A DNA stretch of 64,000 nt. Origin: Odobenus rosmarus divergens. Taxonomy: Eukaryota; Chordata; Mammalia; Carnivora; Odobenidae. Shown here one piece after another: positions 34,701 through 45,299 of this stretch. Below the pieces are notes generated by a model. That model was not told the origin of the DNA. It made no database searches and saw only the letters and a list, made by a program, of their open reading frames with translations. Numbering within the stretch: the first letter of the stretch is position 1; each line of letters starts with the position of its first letter. The stretch spans positions 3,121,394 to 3,185,393 of the forward strand of contig NW_004450302.1 in assembly GCF_000321225.1 (NCBI RefSeq), read 5' to 3'. The translations under genes were made by a program, and so were the position numbers.

Positions 34701-35570
34701 AAACAGGAGAATCTTCTTGAGATGGTCTTGGTAAATGGAAGTGGGGGTGGAGGGTTTCCCAGTTCTGCGGAAAATGCGCTATCAGATCTCCTGGTGAATA
34801 TAATTCCCCTCCTCCCCCACCCCTCCATGCTGTGAAAAATCCACCTAAGAGCCGCGGTGGAATCTATGAGTGAAGCAGTTTGGGATCTATCCTGGGAAGT
34901 TGAACAATGAACACCATCGACTTAATTCAATAGCAGAAAAATGTGCTTTTTTTGTTTGTTTTACCATCCTCTCCTTTGTCAGTTATGATAGGAAAATGCA
35001 CAGTGATCTTTTCTTTCTCCAACTAAATGCCTTCCGTGTAGACCAGTCTGGAGCCTGAGGTTCGAAGTGGGATTTAGCACAAAGTGGGAAAGAGGTCAAG
35101 ATCTTTGCATCAAAGGAGATGGGAGACTCAGACTTTTTGTGGATTATTTTGAGCCAGCCCCTCTGTTAGAGAATTGATTTGCCCCTCACCCTTCACTGGG
35201 GGAATCTCACGGTTCCTTCTGTGATGACCAAAATCAAACGGACCAGCCTTCCCCTTTCCTCCTCTCCCCTCCATCACGCTTCCCCCAGGGCCTGTCAGCC
35301 CCATTCTGAGGCCCAACTCCCCCAGCCCTGTAGTCCAGTCCTAACCACTGCTCCTTCCTCTCCCTGCATTTCTGCCCATTTGCTGGTCCAGAGGTTGGAG
35401 GATCCACAAATACCCCAGTCAGAAGGCTCTACTGGCTTCCAGTATATTGCCCCAAGCCAGGGGAGTTTTGTTTCCACAGACACTTGCTCTGTCCCCTCTG
35501 TCAAGGTGACCCTTTTAGGGAAGCCAACCTTGGTGGCAATTTCAATTCAATGCAGAGAAGCAGTTAATAG
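31786..35570. other. Non-coding intergenic stretch with MIR/L2 pieces
   Basis: No supported gene. MIR-like pieces in reverse orientation are at about 32720-32830 (GCCCAGAGAGATTAGGTGAC), 33455-33640 and 34005-34180 (GATCCCCATTTTGTAGGTAATG, ACTTGCCCAAGGCCAC). GC-rich sequence at 32070-32340 yields open frames by composition only. Confidence 0.45.
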
Positions 35571-35571
35571 G

Positions 35572-35611
<40 letters not shown>
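35572..35611 (+). repeat. (TG)n microsatellite
   Basis: About 18-20 TG units with one C interruption near the start. Confidence 0.95.
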
Positions 35612-35729
35612 TTTAAGACAGCAGGCTCTGAGAAAGCTAGGCTTCCTCTAGCAACACACTTCCCTTCCTCTCCAGCGGGGCTGTGCAATTATTGATAACG
35701 TTGCCTCTCCTATAATGGTACCGTTTTCT

Positions 35730-35929
35730 TTTCTTTTTTTTTTTTTAAAGGTTTTATTTATTTATTCATGAGAGACAGAGGGAGAGAGAGAGAGAGAGAG
35801 AGAGAGAAGCAGAGGGAGAAGCAGGCTCCCAAGGAGCAGGGAGCCTGATGTGGGACTCGATCCCAGCACCCTGGGATCATGACCTGAGCCGAAGGCAGAC
35901 GCTTAACCATCTGAGCCACCCAGGCGCCC
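35730..35929 (-). mobile_element. Can-SINE, full length
   Basis: Reverse-oriented copy with a (GA)n run at 35783-35808. The duplication GGTACCGTTTT at 35718-35728 and 35930-35940 sets its borders. It lies only about 100 bp outside the GC-rich block that carries the HOXB1 3' retinoic acid element. Confidence 0.9.
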
Positions 35930-36029
35930 GGTACCGTTTTCATTAGGAAGCAAATGCTCAGCGTTTCTTACCGACACTCCTCGTTCTTTTGACCAACTCT
36001 CTTCCTTTGAGGTCAAGAATTAAATAGAT

Positions 36030-36600
36030 GGGGTGGAACGGACACCCCCTTGCTCTCGCGCCACCGTGCCCCCCCCCAGCTGTCGGGGCTCCGGGGCCTT
36101 TGGACTCCCCGGGTAACCGGAATCAATAACCGGGGCCGGTGCCCGCAGGCCCGTGTCAGCTCGACGGCACCGCGGGGCGAGTGAGCGCTGGCGGTTTATT
36201 GGCCGTCGCGGAGCTTCCTGAGCCCCGGCCCCCCGCCTCCGCCGACCAAAGGTTTGTCAGTGGGACCGGCCGGGAGACAATAGCTGCCCCCGCGGGGCTC
36301 GCTGTTGGCTTGTTTGGAAAACCCAGAGGCGCTTGGAGGTAAAAAGGTCAGCGCGGGATTGGGGTTTATCCCGGCCCTCCCGGCACCCCCCCTTCCACGC
36401 CGCCCTCCCGCGTCCTCCAGCTGGCCCACCCTGGGCCCCCTACCTGCCCGCCTCCCGCGCCCCACCCCACCCCCCGGTCCAGTGGCGGCTGCCTCACCCC
36501 CCGCCCCGTGCCGTCCAGCGCCCCGGAGACCGGGGACGTTCACCTTGAGCCCGGGGATGGCCCTCTGGAGGCCGGCCGGCTAGGGCCAGAGTCTCCCAGC
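36030..36600. promoter_or_regulatory. GC-rich block, HOXB1 3' enhancer region
   Basis: A CpG-rich segment begins about 0.7 kb beyond the predicted end of the HOXB1 transcript. In mouse the retinoid-responsive 3' neural enhancer of Hoxb1 lies in this place. The block includes the DR2 element at 36337-36350 and homeodomain-like ATCAATAACC at 36122-36131. Its borders are estimated from composition. Confidence 0.6.
36337..36350 (+). promoter_or_regulatory. DR2 retinoic acid response element 3' of HOXB1
   Basis: AGGTAAAAAGGTCA consists of two half-sites, AGGTAA and AGGTCA, spaced by two bases: a DR2 for RAR/RXR. Its sequence and position (about 3.3 kb from the HOXB1 start codon, on the 3' side) match the known Hoxb1 3' RARE, which mediates the early response of Hoxb1 to retinoic acid in the neural tube. 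Confidence 0.8.
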
Positions 36601-37264
36601 TACTCTGGCTTCCCTCGTCCCACGTCCGGGTCCCCTTTGCGTGGAAGGGTTCTGCGTTGGGGGGTGGGAGTGGGCTGGGCAGGGTAGGTAGGGGGTAACC
36701 TGTGTTCCAGTCTGCAGTTTGTTAGGGACCCATCCTCTGACATTCTCTGAGCAAGAGCTGGAGGGGCCGAGGCATTATTACACAGCCCCCCCCCCGACCC
36801 CGGGTTCACTCCATCAACTTTTATTGAGGGCCCACTCTATGCCTCTAGGCCTCGCTCTGGGCCTGGGGGAGAGAGCAGGGGGAGGGGGTAGAGGGCCCTT
36901 GCTTTCCCCCACACTTCTTCCTCTGTTTTACACCTTTTCTGTTCTCTCCAAACAAGCTCTTTCTCTCTTTTCCTGCCTTCCTCTCAGGACCCTCCCTGGA
37001 CCGTTTCCTTCCCCGTTTTTTCCCTTCTCTCTTTCCTGGTTCCCCCAATGACCCAAGGACTGACCACTGTCAGACCTGGAGGCTGGGGCCCAGTTCTGCT
37101 TGGGACCCACCCAGTAAGTCTTTCTCTTTATCCTGCTGAGATCTTACAGTTCAAATCTTTCCCGCTCTACCAGCATTCGCCAACTCTTCCCCCATCTCTC
37201 TCCAGGGCTCTTGGGGTATGAAGCCTCCTCTTCCCCGAAGTGGAGGAGAAGCAGCAGTCAGGAA

Positions 37265-38280
37265 GAGGGGAAAACACAGACTTTATTGAAATGAGGTAGC
37301 TGGCGGTACAGAGAAAACCCAGTTTGCTTGGGGCTCAGGTTTCCAGAAACTCGGGGGGCACCTCCACTGTTTCCAAGGTTCGGAGAAATGCTTGCTGCTG
37401 CTAGGAGCCCTCAAGGCACCTGGGCCTTCCGAGGCTGCCTCAGGGGTAGAGGTGGAGATGGGGAGGAGGGTCCTGGGTTTTCCAGGAGGCAATAAATAGA
37501 GGAGGAACTAGTGGGGGCGTGCCTGCGCCTTCCTGGTAGAGGCTTGCTGGGCGCAGGCCTCGAACAACGTTCCAGAAGTCTCCAGGAGTACCAAGTTCCA
37601 AAACGCTTTGGTGGCTTAGAGATGAGGTCGCTGGTGGGAGGAGGCAGGTCTCAGAAAACCTCTGGAGGCTGCGTTAGTGCAATACAAATGTGCCAGGAGG
37701 GGGTTAATAAGGTTAGAGGGGGGGGGTGCTTTTTGGTCTGTCACAAGGCAGCTGGTGTTATTGTAAGGTCTGTGGTGACTGGAGAGATTAAGCATCGGTA
37801 ATATGCCTGCACCCAAAAGCCTCCCCCAAGAGACACTTCAAGGCCTTCCCTCTGTCCGGGGCCTAGAAGAGGGAGTTAGGATCCGAGCGCATGAGAGGAG
37901 TCCTCGCGGCTCAAAGGCACTGAACTGAACACAGGAAGTCGGAAGGGAAAGGAGAATTCGGGAGGGTGAGGCTTGCTCCTACCCCACCCACGTGCTGATC
38001 CCCAGATGAAAGGCGGAAGGAAGCCCTTCCCTCCAGAGTTGACAGGTGCCGTGTGTCCCAGGCCTCTCTGGTCCTATAGGGTCCCCAGCCAGCAACACCC
38101 TGCCCAGACCAGAGAAAAGTGTTTCCCCATTCTCCCCGAAGGCAGCTGTGAACTGGCGCTCCAGCCTTGGTGAGGGTCGCCGGAACCGTAAAGCCGAGGC
38201 CTGCGTTCGGGAGAGCAGAGGAGCGGGCTGCACTGAGGCGCTCTAGAACAGAGGAGCCCCGACGGTTGGGGAGGATTCAT
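37265..38280 (-). other. HOXB1: HOXB1 3' UTR
   Basis: From the HOXB1 stop codon the untranslated region is taken to extend about 1 kb to the first good poly-A signal. The end near 37265 is set by the AATAAA at 37282-37287 and is an estimate. Confidence 0.6.
37282..37287 (-). terminator. HOXB1: HOXB1 polyadenylation signal
   Basis: On the minus strand this reads AATAAA, in the context TTCAATAAAGTCTGTG, about 1 kb after the HOXB1 stop. A GT-rich stretch would be expected just beyond; CTTCCTGACTGCTG follows. I saw no closer canonical signal. Confidence 0.6.
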
Positions 38281-39675
38281 TCAGGTGGTGATGGAGCTGG
38301 GCGAGGCCTCCGGGGAGGTGCACGTCGACTGGTCGGAGGCGTCTCCAGCCGCCTCCTTGGGACAGCCCGGAGGGGCGGGGGGCACCCGGCCTCCCTCCCG
38401 CTCGCGCTTCTTCTGCTTCATGCGCCGGTTCTGGAACCAAATCTTGACCTGCGTCTCGTTGAGCTCCAGGGTGGCGGCGATCTCCACCCTCCGGGCGCGG
38501 CTCAGGTACTTGTTGAAATGGAACTCCTTCTCCAGCTCGGTCAGCTGCCGCGTGGTGAAGTTGGTGCGGAGGCCGCCGGGCGCGCCCAGGCCCAGCTCGG
38601 ACACCTTCGCTAGGGGCGGGGCGGGGAAAGGGCCACGTCAGCTCTCTCACCTCTCTCCCCTTCCCCTCTCCTCCTCCCGGGCCAGCTGTGCGCCCCCAAC
38701 GTCTGCCCAACTTCAGCTCTCCCCGTGCCCTTGGATCGCCAGACACCCCCCGAGGTGACCTCCAAATTCAGACGGACCTCCCCCAACGCTTCCGTCCCCC
38801 CCCCCGCCATCCCCCTCCCAAGAACCGGGTGCTGAGTCTGTGTTGGGCACAGAGATGAGAAAGCGGGGGTGTGTGGAGACTTCCTCTGCAGGGTAACCGG
38901 GCACTCCCTGGGTGGGGAAAGCCCAGCTGACCTGAGACGGGGCGGAGTGCTCTCACCTGCCCCCACCAGGGCTGCTCCACCTGCCCCCACCAGGGCTGCT
39001 CCACCTGTCCTGCCGGCCCAGGCCCGGGACACCCTCCGTGCAGGAGCGGCAGAGCGGCTTTGAGCCCCGGAGAGGAGGTGGCCGCGCCTGACTCCTACCT
39101 GTCTTGGGTGGGTTCCTCTTAACCTTCATCCAGTCGAAGGTCCGGGCCGTGGGGGTGCTGGGTTCTGATGGGCAGGGCGACTCCTTGTCCTCGGAGAGGA
39201 GTTCAGCATAGGCCGATGCAAAGCTCGCCGTCTGCTCGTTCCCGAAAGGGGGCTGCGGGGGAGGGTACGGCCCGGGGCCCGCTCCACCGGTTCCATAGCC
39301 GTCGGACAAGCCCCCTAGCTGGGCCCCATAGCTCGAAGGATGGTAATAGCCTCCATCTCCTTCCGGTTGGCCCAGAGGATAGTACTGAGGGGGCCCATAG
39401 CTGGGGCTGCAGGCGGCAGGGGCGTACCCCGAGGTCGCGGAGCTGGGGAAGGGCACCCCGAGCGCCGAAGGCAGCTGCTGGGTGGGATAGCCTGAGTTCT
39501 GCTGGAGCGCGGGGCTGGGCAGTCCCCCACCATAGCGGGTCTCGCCTGCGTAGCTGTCAACAGCCGGAGCCGAGCTGGGGGGTAAGGAGGTAGGGGCGCT
39601 GTGGGCGCTGTAGGCGCTGGGTCCCCGGTTACAGAGTGGGTACTCTAAAAAGGAATTCATCCTATTATAGTCCAT
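38281..39675 (-). CDS. HOXB1: HOXB1, homeobox transcription factor (two exons)
   Basis: The coding exons are 39675-39099 and 38609-38281. The join gives 906 nt and 301 aa, the length of human HOXB1. I chose the ATG at 39675 (MDYNRMNSF), the conserved paralogue-group-1 start, and not the in-frame ATG 14 codons upstream. Exon 1 ends at a donor in the context CAAGACAG|GTAGGA. The acceptor is CCCCTAG|CGAAGG, and the split codon gives Ala193. The protein has the PBX-binding hexapeptide FDWM at residues 180-183 and a homeodomain at 203-262, with the recognition helix [10 protein letters not shown] and the invariant W48, F49, N51 and R53. It is a nuclear DNA-binding protein that with PBX and MEIS/PREP specifies rhombomere 4 and facial motor neurons. 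No frameshift or stop is present and the copy looks intact. Confidence 0.97.
38610..39098 (-). other. HOXB1: HOXB1 intron
   Basis: A 489-bp phase-1 intron with GT...AG borders. It holds a 24-bp unit repeated in tandem at 38954-38977 and 38978-39001, with a partial third copy after it. Long open frames here are compositional. Confidence 0.9.
38954..39001. repeat. 24-bp tandem duplication in the HOXB1 intron
   Basis: Two identical copies of a unit beginning CACCTGCCCCCACC and ending GGGCTGCTC, followed by CACCTG of a third. Each copy carries an E-box (CACCTG). Confidence 0.9.
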
Positions 39676-39898
39676 GCGTGGAGGCCGCAGGAGGGTCGGC
39701 CCGTTTGGGGGAGACACCCTCTTGCCCTACAACCTTTCGGCAGTATGTCACAGCGCTGAAGCTTGCATCCATGGCCCGGCCCAGCTAGCTTGGGCCAGGG
39801 CTCCCCCAGGAAGGGGGTAGGGAGTGGGGGTGGAGGGGCGCATGTGATCTCTCCCAGGCCAATGGGCGCAGCGGGCCAGAGTTTGGCAGCCCCAGCGC

Positions 39899-39963
39899 CC
39901 ATCCATCACCCCCCAAGCATTAGCATGACAAAGACACTTCAATCACCCACAGCCCATCCATCT
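39899..39963 (-). promoter_or_regulatory. HOXB1: HOXB1 autoregulatory element (b1-ARE)
   Basis: About 225-290 bp upstream of the HOXB1 ATG, the minus strand carries, in order, AGATGGATGG (39963-39954, repeat 1), TGATTGAAGT (39945-39936, repeat 2), the Sox/Oct composite CTTTGTCATGCTAATG (39933-39918) and TGATGGATGG (39908-39899, repeat 3). These are the elements of the Hoxb1 auto-enhancer, where HOXB1-PBX dimers bind the repeats and Sox2/Oct factors the composite site. It maintains expression in rhombomere 4. Order and spacing appear complete, so the feedback loop should work in this species. Confidence 0.9.
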
Positions 39964-40780
39964 GAGAGCGACGTGGAAGCGTCAAAAACATCTTTCTTCA
40001 AAGACTTTTGGAAAGAAGGGACCAGAGGGAGAGGGGGTAAAAGTTAGAGGAATATTCAAGACTTTCTTCCCCTCCCAACCCCCAAGGCCTTCAATAGGCT
40101 CCTGGGTTATTAGATTTGGACAAATTCAACCCAGCTGCCCCTCACTCTTCCCACCCCCAAAGGAGCTTCCCTCCACCCCAAGGCTGTAGACTAAGAGGGA
40201 ATCCAACTCCTTACTTTGCCCAAAACTCCCACCCCTGGTCTCTTTCTCCCAATTTATCTTGGGGTGATGGGCTAGGACAGCAGGGGAAGGTATGTTATCT
40301 TGGGCCAAATGGATAACTGTGAAGGAAGAGGGTGCAAAACGCCCAAGGGTGGGGCAGGGTCTAGAATCTAGAGGAAGAATTCATTAACGGAGAGGTGGGA
40401 AACTCATTTCAGTGAGCAAGGCAGGACGACAGAAATGTGGAGAGGAGGATGAGAAACGCCCCATTTCTCTCTCCACCTCGCCACAGAAATGCTCTGTCCT
40501 CATTCACACATCCATTTCTCTCCCTCAGCCTCACTTTATATTCTCTGTCTCAACCCATCTCTCCATTCGTCCATCTCTCTCCATATTTATATTCCTTCCC
40601 TACCTATCCATCACCTCATCTCTCTCGATGTATTTATCCTGTCTCTAGCCATCCATAGCTCTAGCTGGCTCGCTCACTCAGACGCAAATAACTCCTTGTA
40701 TCTCTCCAGAGAGCCACAATGGGCACAGAGCTAGGTGCTGTTTACAGGGGAAGAAGAGGGAACTTTTATTCTCTTTCTCA
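39964..40780. other. HOXB1 upstream flank
   Basis: No gene. The pyrimidine-rich part at 40460-40670 (CTCTC and CCATC runs) produces long open frames without meaning. It lies between the auto-enhancer and a short L1 insertion. Confidence 0.5.
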
Positions 40781-40802
40781 AGTGTTTAAAACTAGTGGAG
40801 CT

Positions 40803-40996
40803 AACTCTAGGGTTGCTGGTGGGGAGGAGGGCGGGGGGATGGGGTAACTGGGTGATGGGCATTGAGGAGGGCACTTGGTGTGATGAGCACTGAGTGTTAT
40901 ATGCAACTGATGAATCACTAAATTCTACCCCTGAAACTAATAATACACTACATATTAACTAAATTGAATCCAGATAAAATTTTTTAAATAAAAAAT
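40803..40996 (+). mobile_element. Short L1 3' UTR insertion upstream of HOXB1
   Basis: A strongly 5'-truncated L1: the 3' UTR part with GATGGGGTAACTGGGTGATG, then GATGAGCACTGAGTGTTA and an A-rich tail. A 15-bp target-site duplication, AAAACTAGTGGAGCT, lies at 40788-40802 and 40997-41011. It is about 1.1 kb upstream of the HOXB1 start codon. Confidence 0.9.
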
Positions 40997-41011
40997 AAAA
41001 CTAGTGGAGCT

Positions 41012-42380
41012 CCTGTATTCCCCTGGTTGCCTCCTTCCCCTCACTCCCTCACCAACTTCCATCTCTTTCCCCTACCCTCCCCCCCCAAAAATCGCAAGCC
41101 TCAAAATCATAAATTCAATACCAGTCATGTCTTAAAGATTAGTCAAATTTTCAATGAACTTTCTAGAATAAATTAAGGAAGTTTGCTTGGAGAATGAGAG
41201 AATCAGAGGCTCAGGAGTGGAGCCTCACCCCTCTCTGTCCTGTGTGTCTGTTGGGTTAGGTTTGGAGGAGGGGAGGAGAACAGGAAGTGCCTCCTTCTCT
41301 CTCTTTTAGACCTGGATGGGACTGGAAGAGAAACTCTTAGGTAGAGCCCATTGATTCTCCTCCTCCAGACTCTGAGGACAAGAGCTTGGCGCAATCCAAC
41401 ACCCACGCTCATTTGTAACCTGTCAGGGTGTCTGCCTGAGCGGAGGCCTGGGGCTGGGGCTAGGGCAAGTCCGGGAGGGCAAGAGTTCAGGGAGGGATCT
41501 CTGTAAACAACGGAAATCAGGAGAGGAAGGGAAGCAAGCAGGTGGGACTGGTCCGAGAAGACTCTCGAAGCTGCTCAGCTTTCCCCACCCCTAAAGGGGC
41601 AGGGTGAGTACTCCTCCTTTACAAAGAACCCCAAAGCGCTCCCTCTCTATCTCTCTGTCTCTCTGTGTGTCTCTCCGTATTTCTGTTTCCCATTTCCCAT
41701 CATTTTGCCTGTCCTTTATAGTCACTTCTCTGGCTTTCTATCTTTATCACCAGAGTCACACAGCCTTTCTCTTCTCTTAATAACTGCGAGCCCAGCTTAG
41801 GCCCCCAACTATGAAGGAGCTCAAAGCTTTTTACGGGCCCCTTGCCCCTGTCCCTCCCCATGTGTACTCTGCTTTGGACCCTGCTTCAGACCAGAACAAG
41901 TTGGGGGGAGGGAGCCAGCTGGTAACTCCTTTAAGGGAGATACAATGAGGGAGGGTAAGAGAATGTTCTCTGCCAAAGGATGAGGGCAGACAAAGGAAAG
42001 GAGAGTTGAGATGGGGGCAGGGGTGGCCTGCAGAGGGTTGAAGAGAAAAGGAGTGTGGAGGTGAGAACAAGCATATTTCTTTCTAGTTCCCTTTTTGGGG
42101 TTTGTAGATGTTCCTAACTTTTCCCTCTCACTTTAAGATATTCTCCATGGAGGCCTTTGGAGAAGAAGGGTTTATTTAGAGTTAGGATTTCTCTTCAAAC
42201 CCCAAATCTGATTGAGGCCTGTATCTGACCTGGTGGCCCAGCCTCTGAGAGACTTGAGACTTCTTCACTCTCTACGTTTGCCTCAACCCAGAAAGAACCC
42301 ACTCATCTCATCCCTTGCTTTTCCAATTAAGGCAACAATTTGAGGTCTAAATGAAGTGAATTCCAAACCAGTTTGCTTGT
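41012..42380. other. HOXB1-HOXB2 intergenic stretch
   Basis: No gene seen. In mouse the 5' retinoic acid element that represses Hoxb1 in rhombomeres 3 and 5 lies in this region, but I found no DR2 motif I would defend. (CT)n-rich sequence is at 41641-41690. Confidence 0.4.
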
Positions 42381-42383
42381 TTG

Positions 42384-42547
42384 TTTTTAAAGGGGGGGAG
42401 GGCCAAAGGAGAGGAAGTGAGAGAATCTTAAGCAGGTTCTACTACCAGTGAGGAGCCCGACTCAGGGCTCAATCTCACAACCCTGAGACCATGACCTGAG
42501 CAGGTATCAAGAGTTAGATGCCTAACCGACTGAGCCACCCAAGCGTT
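42384..42547 (-). mobile_element. Can-SINE, diverged
   Basis: Reverse-oriented copy from TTTTTAAAGGGGGGGAGG to GAGCCACCCAAGCGTTC. A 36-bp part of its body (42435-42470) recurs exactly at 44887-44922. Confidence 0.8.
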
Positions 42548-43479
42548 CATGCAAAGGGATGGGGGGAAAGTGTCTTAAGTGATACTATTGATTACAGGGA
42601 TAGCTTTGGCCTCAGCTCTCCAAATTCACTCTAATCCCTAATGCATCCCTGGGTCTTGCTCCCTTCCCTTGTGTAGCAGAAAGATTAAAACTTCCCCAAA
42701 TTCCTGTTGGATCCCCCAGCTCCAGCAGAAATGACTGGTGGGGAAAAAAAGTAACTTGGCTCTCTACATTCCCAAGTCGCTTCCTCCTTAAAAGAAACTT
42801 CACCAGCCTCTGGCCTGAGTAGAAAGTCTCCAAAGCCTGGATTCCTTACTAAATCCACAGCTGAGTACAAAACAAACAAAGAAACATACAGAAGTAATCC
42901 ACAGCTGGAGTAACCTCTGGGCTACAGCATTTTCTGGATGGCCAAATTAAGCTCACCAGAGAAGGCCTGGGTGCACCCAACGCCAAAGTGAAATAAAGTT
43001 GATTGATTGCCTCTTTTATATAATCTATTTAGACATGCAGGAGAGCAAAGACACCATAGGCATGTTTAGAACCGAAATGATCTTTGAGAGGTGCTAGTCC
43101 TTATCACACTGAGAATGGGGCTGTGTTAGAAGTTTACACCTGATTCTGGCCTTTTTTGTGCAGGAAGCTGCTTTTGCTGGGGAGGGGGAGGGGGTAGCAG
43201 GAGTAATCTGCACTGTTCCTCCATAAAGTCCTCAAGTGTCTCTCTGCCTGTTCTTCCCAGCCCAATTCTTGAGGCCCAAGGCCAAGCCCAAGATCAAAGT
43301 TTGGAACGTAAGAATTAAGAGGGCATTCAGGGTTATAATTTTTTCTCTATAAGAGATGGCTATTTGAGGAGAAGATGGAATCTGAATTCAGCGGTGTTTC
43401 TTTTAATACAGGCTGATTAAATTGTCACAAATCTGGTGGAGAACCATAGACTATGGGCAGTACATATCATTAAGGGGAA

Positions 43480-43670
43480 GACTACTAGCTTGGGGGCCAG
43501 AATACTTGGGTTCAAATCCTTGCTTGGCCATTTCTTAGCATTATGACTCTGAATAAGTTTCCTGGTCTTTCTGAGTCTCAGCCTCATAGAAGAATGGGTT
43601 TAATTCTACTTACTTCACTGCATTGTTAGTAGGATTAAAGCAAACAAGAAAATATGAACAATAGAGAACT
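43480..43670 (+). repeat. MIR fragment
   Basis: AGCTTGGGGGCCAGAATACTTGGGTTCAAATCC-like start, then GAATAAGTTTCCTGG, GAGTCTCAGCCTCA and TTGTTAGTAGGATTAAAG are in MIR order. Confidence 0.65.
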
Positions 43671-43771
43671 CTGTAAATGTCTGATATAAACATTACTTGC
43701 ACATTCTGAAACAGTATGAGTCAGTCTTCTGTTTTTTAATATAACTAGCATATTAAAATACGGAAATATGT

Positions 43772-43954
43772 GGGCACCTGGGTGGCTCAGATGGTTAAGC
43801 GTCTGCCTTCGGCTCAGGTCATGATCCCGGGATCCTGGGATTGAGTCCCGCATTGGGCTCCCTACTCCTTGGGGAGCCTGCTTCTCCCTCTGTCTCTGCC
43901 TCTCTCTCTCTGTCTCTCATGAATAAATGAATAAAATCTTTAAAAATAAAATAA
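43772..43954 (+). mobile_element. Can-SINE, full length
   Basis: Forward copy with head GGGCACCTGGGTGGCTCAG and tail GAATAAATGAATAAAATC. The duplication ATACGGAAATATGTG / ATATGGAAATATGTG flanks it with one change. Confidence 0.9.
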
Positions 43955-44886
43955 ATAAAATATGGAAATATGTGATAGGAAAATAGCATATGTGCTATAT
44001 TTTCATGTAACATATCACCATATATTATACAATATGTGTTTTGTCATATGCAAATTTCATTGAGAATTGAGAAGTTTGTCTCTGTTTAGGCAAAGGATTT
44101 TCTTCTAAACTACAGAGTTCTTTGGGAACTAAAGCCTAATATCACATAATCTATAAAGAACCCAAATGATTAAAATTGTAGCAGAAGGGTGAGGTTAGAT
44201 ATTAGCAAGAACTTCCTGATCTTCCACATATTTGGAAAAAGTTTTCTAGGGAGGATGTTGCCTCTCAGTCCTTGAGGAACTTAGCTTAGAAACTGCCCTT
44301 TCTGGGTGAACCTGACTTCTGTGTTCTAGATAGATTTCATCTGGACTGAAAGGTAAGTCAGAGAGTTGGAATCTTTCTAAAAGGAAAGGTTAGAGTGGCA
44401 TGAAGAGTTGAAATAATTTTCTACTCAATTGGCTTTCTCCAATTGTTAGTTGTGTTAGTTGTGGCCAAAATACCCACTTTGGAAACTTTATAGAACAATG
44501 ATCAAAATGACTTTTTATCTAGGTGACTGTCCAGACTGCGATTTTTCTGTGGTGTTTGGGAGTTAGAGAAGGTTTTAGGAGGGCTCTTTTACTGGTGACT
44601 CTCTTCTCAGGAGGAAGCAGTTTGTTAGATCTCCTTCAGACACTAAATATCTGCTTCCCAGCTGAGTGTGACGAGGGGGATGTGTGGAGACAGGAGGGCA
44701 GAGCTGAGCTGGAGAGGTCAAGGGAGGATTTGGGCCACACCAGCCACAGCAGGTGGAGGGGATGACATGGGGGCTAGAGGCCACTCTCTGCAAACTGAGG
44801 ACATGTATTTGATGAGAGCACTTTCAAGAATATGTACAGGAGGGTCACGGAATGCTTGTCAGAAACTTAGGAGAAAGGTGGGCAGG

Positions 44887-44922
44887 GGTTCTACTACCAG
44901 TGAGGAGCCCGACTCAGGGCTC
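44887..44922 (-). repeat. Isolated 36-bp SINE piece, exact duplicate of 42435-42470
   Basis: GGTTCTACTACCAGTGAGGA and the following 16 bases are identical to the body of the SINE 2.4 kb to the left. There is no SINE head, tail or target-site duplication around this copy. Confidence 0.85.
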
Positions 44923-45078
44923 CTTCATCGGGGCTGTTTAGGGGGACCCAGAATTTGTACCTACGCTCTGATGCCGGAGGAACCAGACAAAACCTGACTT
45001 AAAGGGACTTTTAAGGTCTAGTACACTGCGTCAAAGCAGCTTGGTGGTTCTTTTTGTATAAAATGTCCTACTGTTTTT

Positions 45079-45288
45079 TTGTTTTTTTTTTTTAAAGATT
45101 TTCTTTATTTATTTGACAGAGACGGAGCGAGCACAAGTAGGCAGAGGCAGAGCAGTGGGCAGAGAGAGAGGGAGAAGCAGGCTTCCCGCTGAGCTGAGAG
45201 CCCGAAGCGGGGCTGGATCCCTGGACTCCAGGATCATGACCTGAGCCGAAGGCAGACGCCCAACTGACTGAGCCACCCGGGTCCCCCA
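45079..45288 (-). mobile_element. Can-SINE, full length
   Basis: Reverse-oriented copy, framed by TCCTACTGTTTTT at 45066 and 45289. It is the last young transposon before the right end of the window. Confidence 0.9.
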
Positions 45289-45299
45289 TCCTACTGTTT

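Noticed and set aside
1..36000. SKAP1 exons at the left
   Set aside because: SKAP1 is the expected next gene, but no exon with a recognisable coding pattern and splice sites was found.
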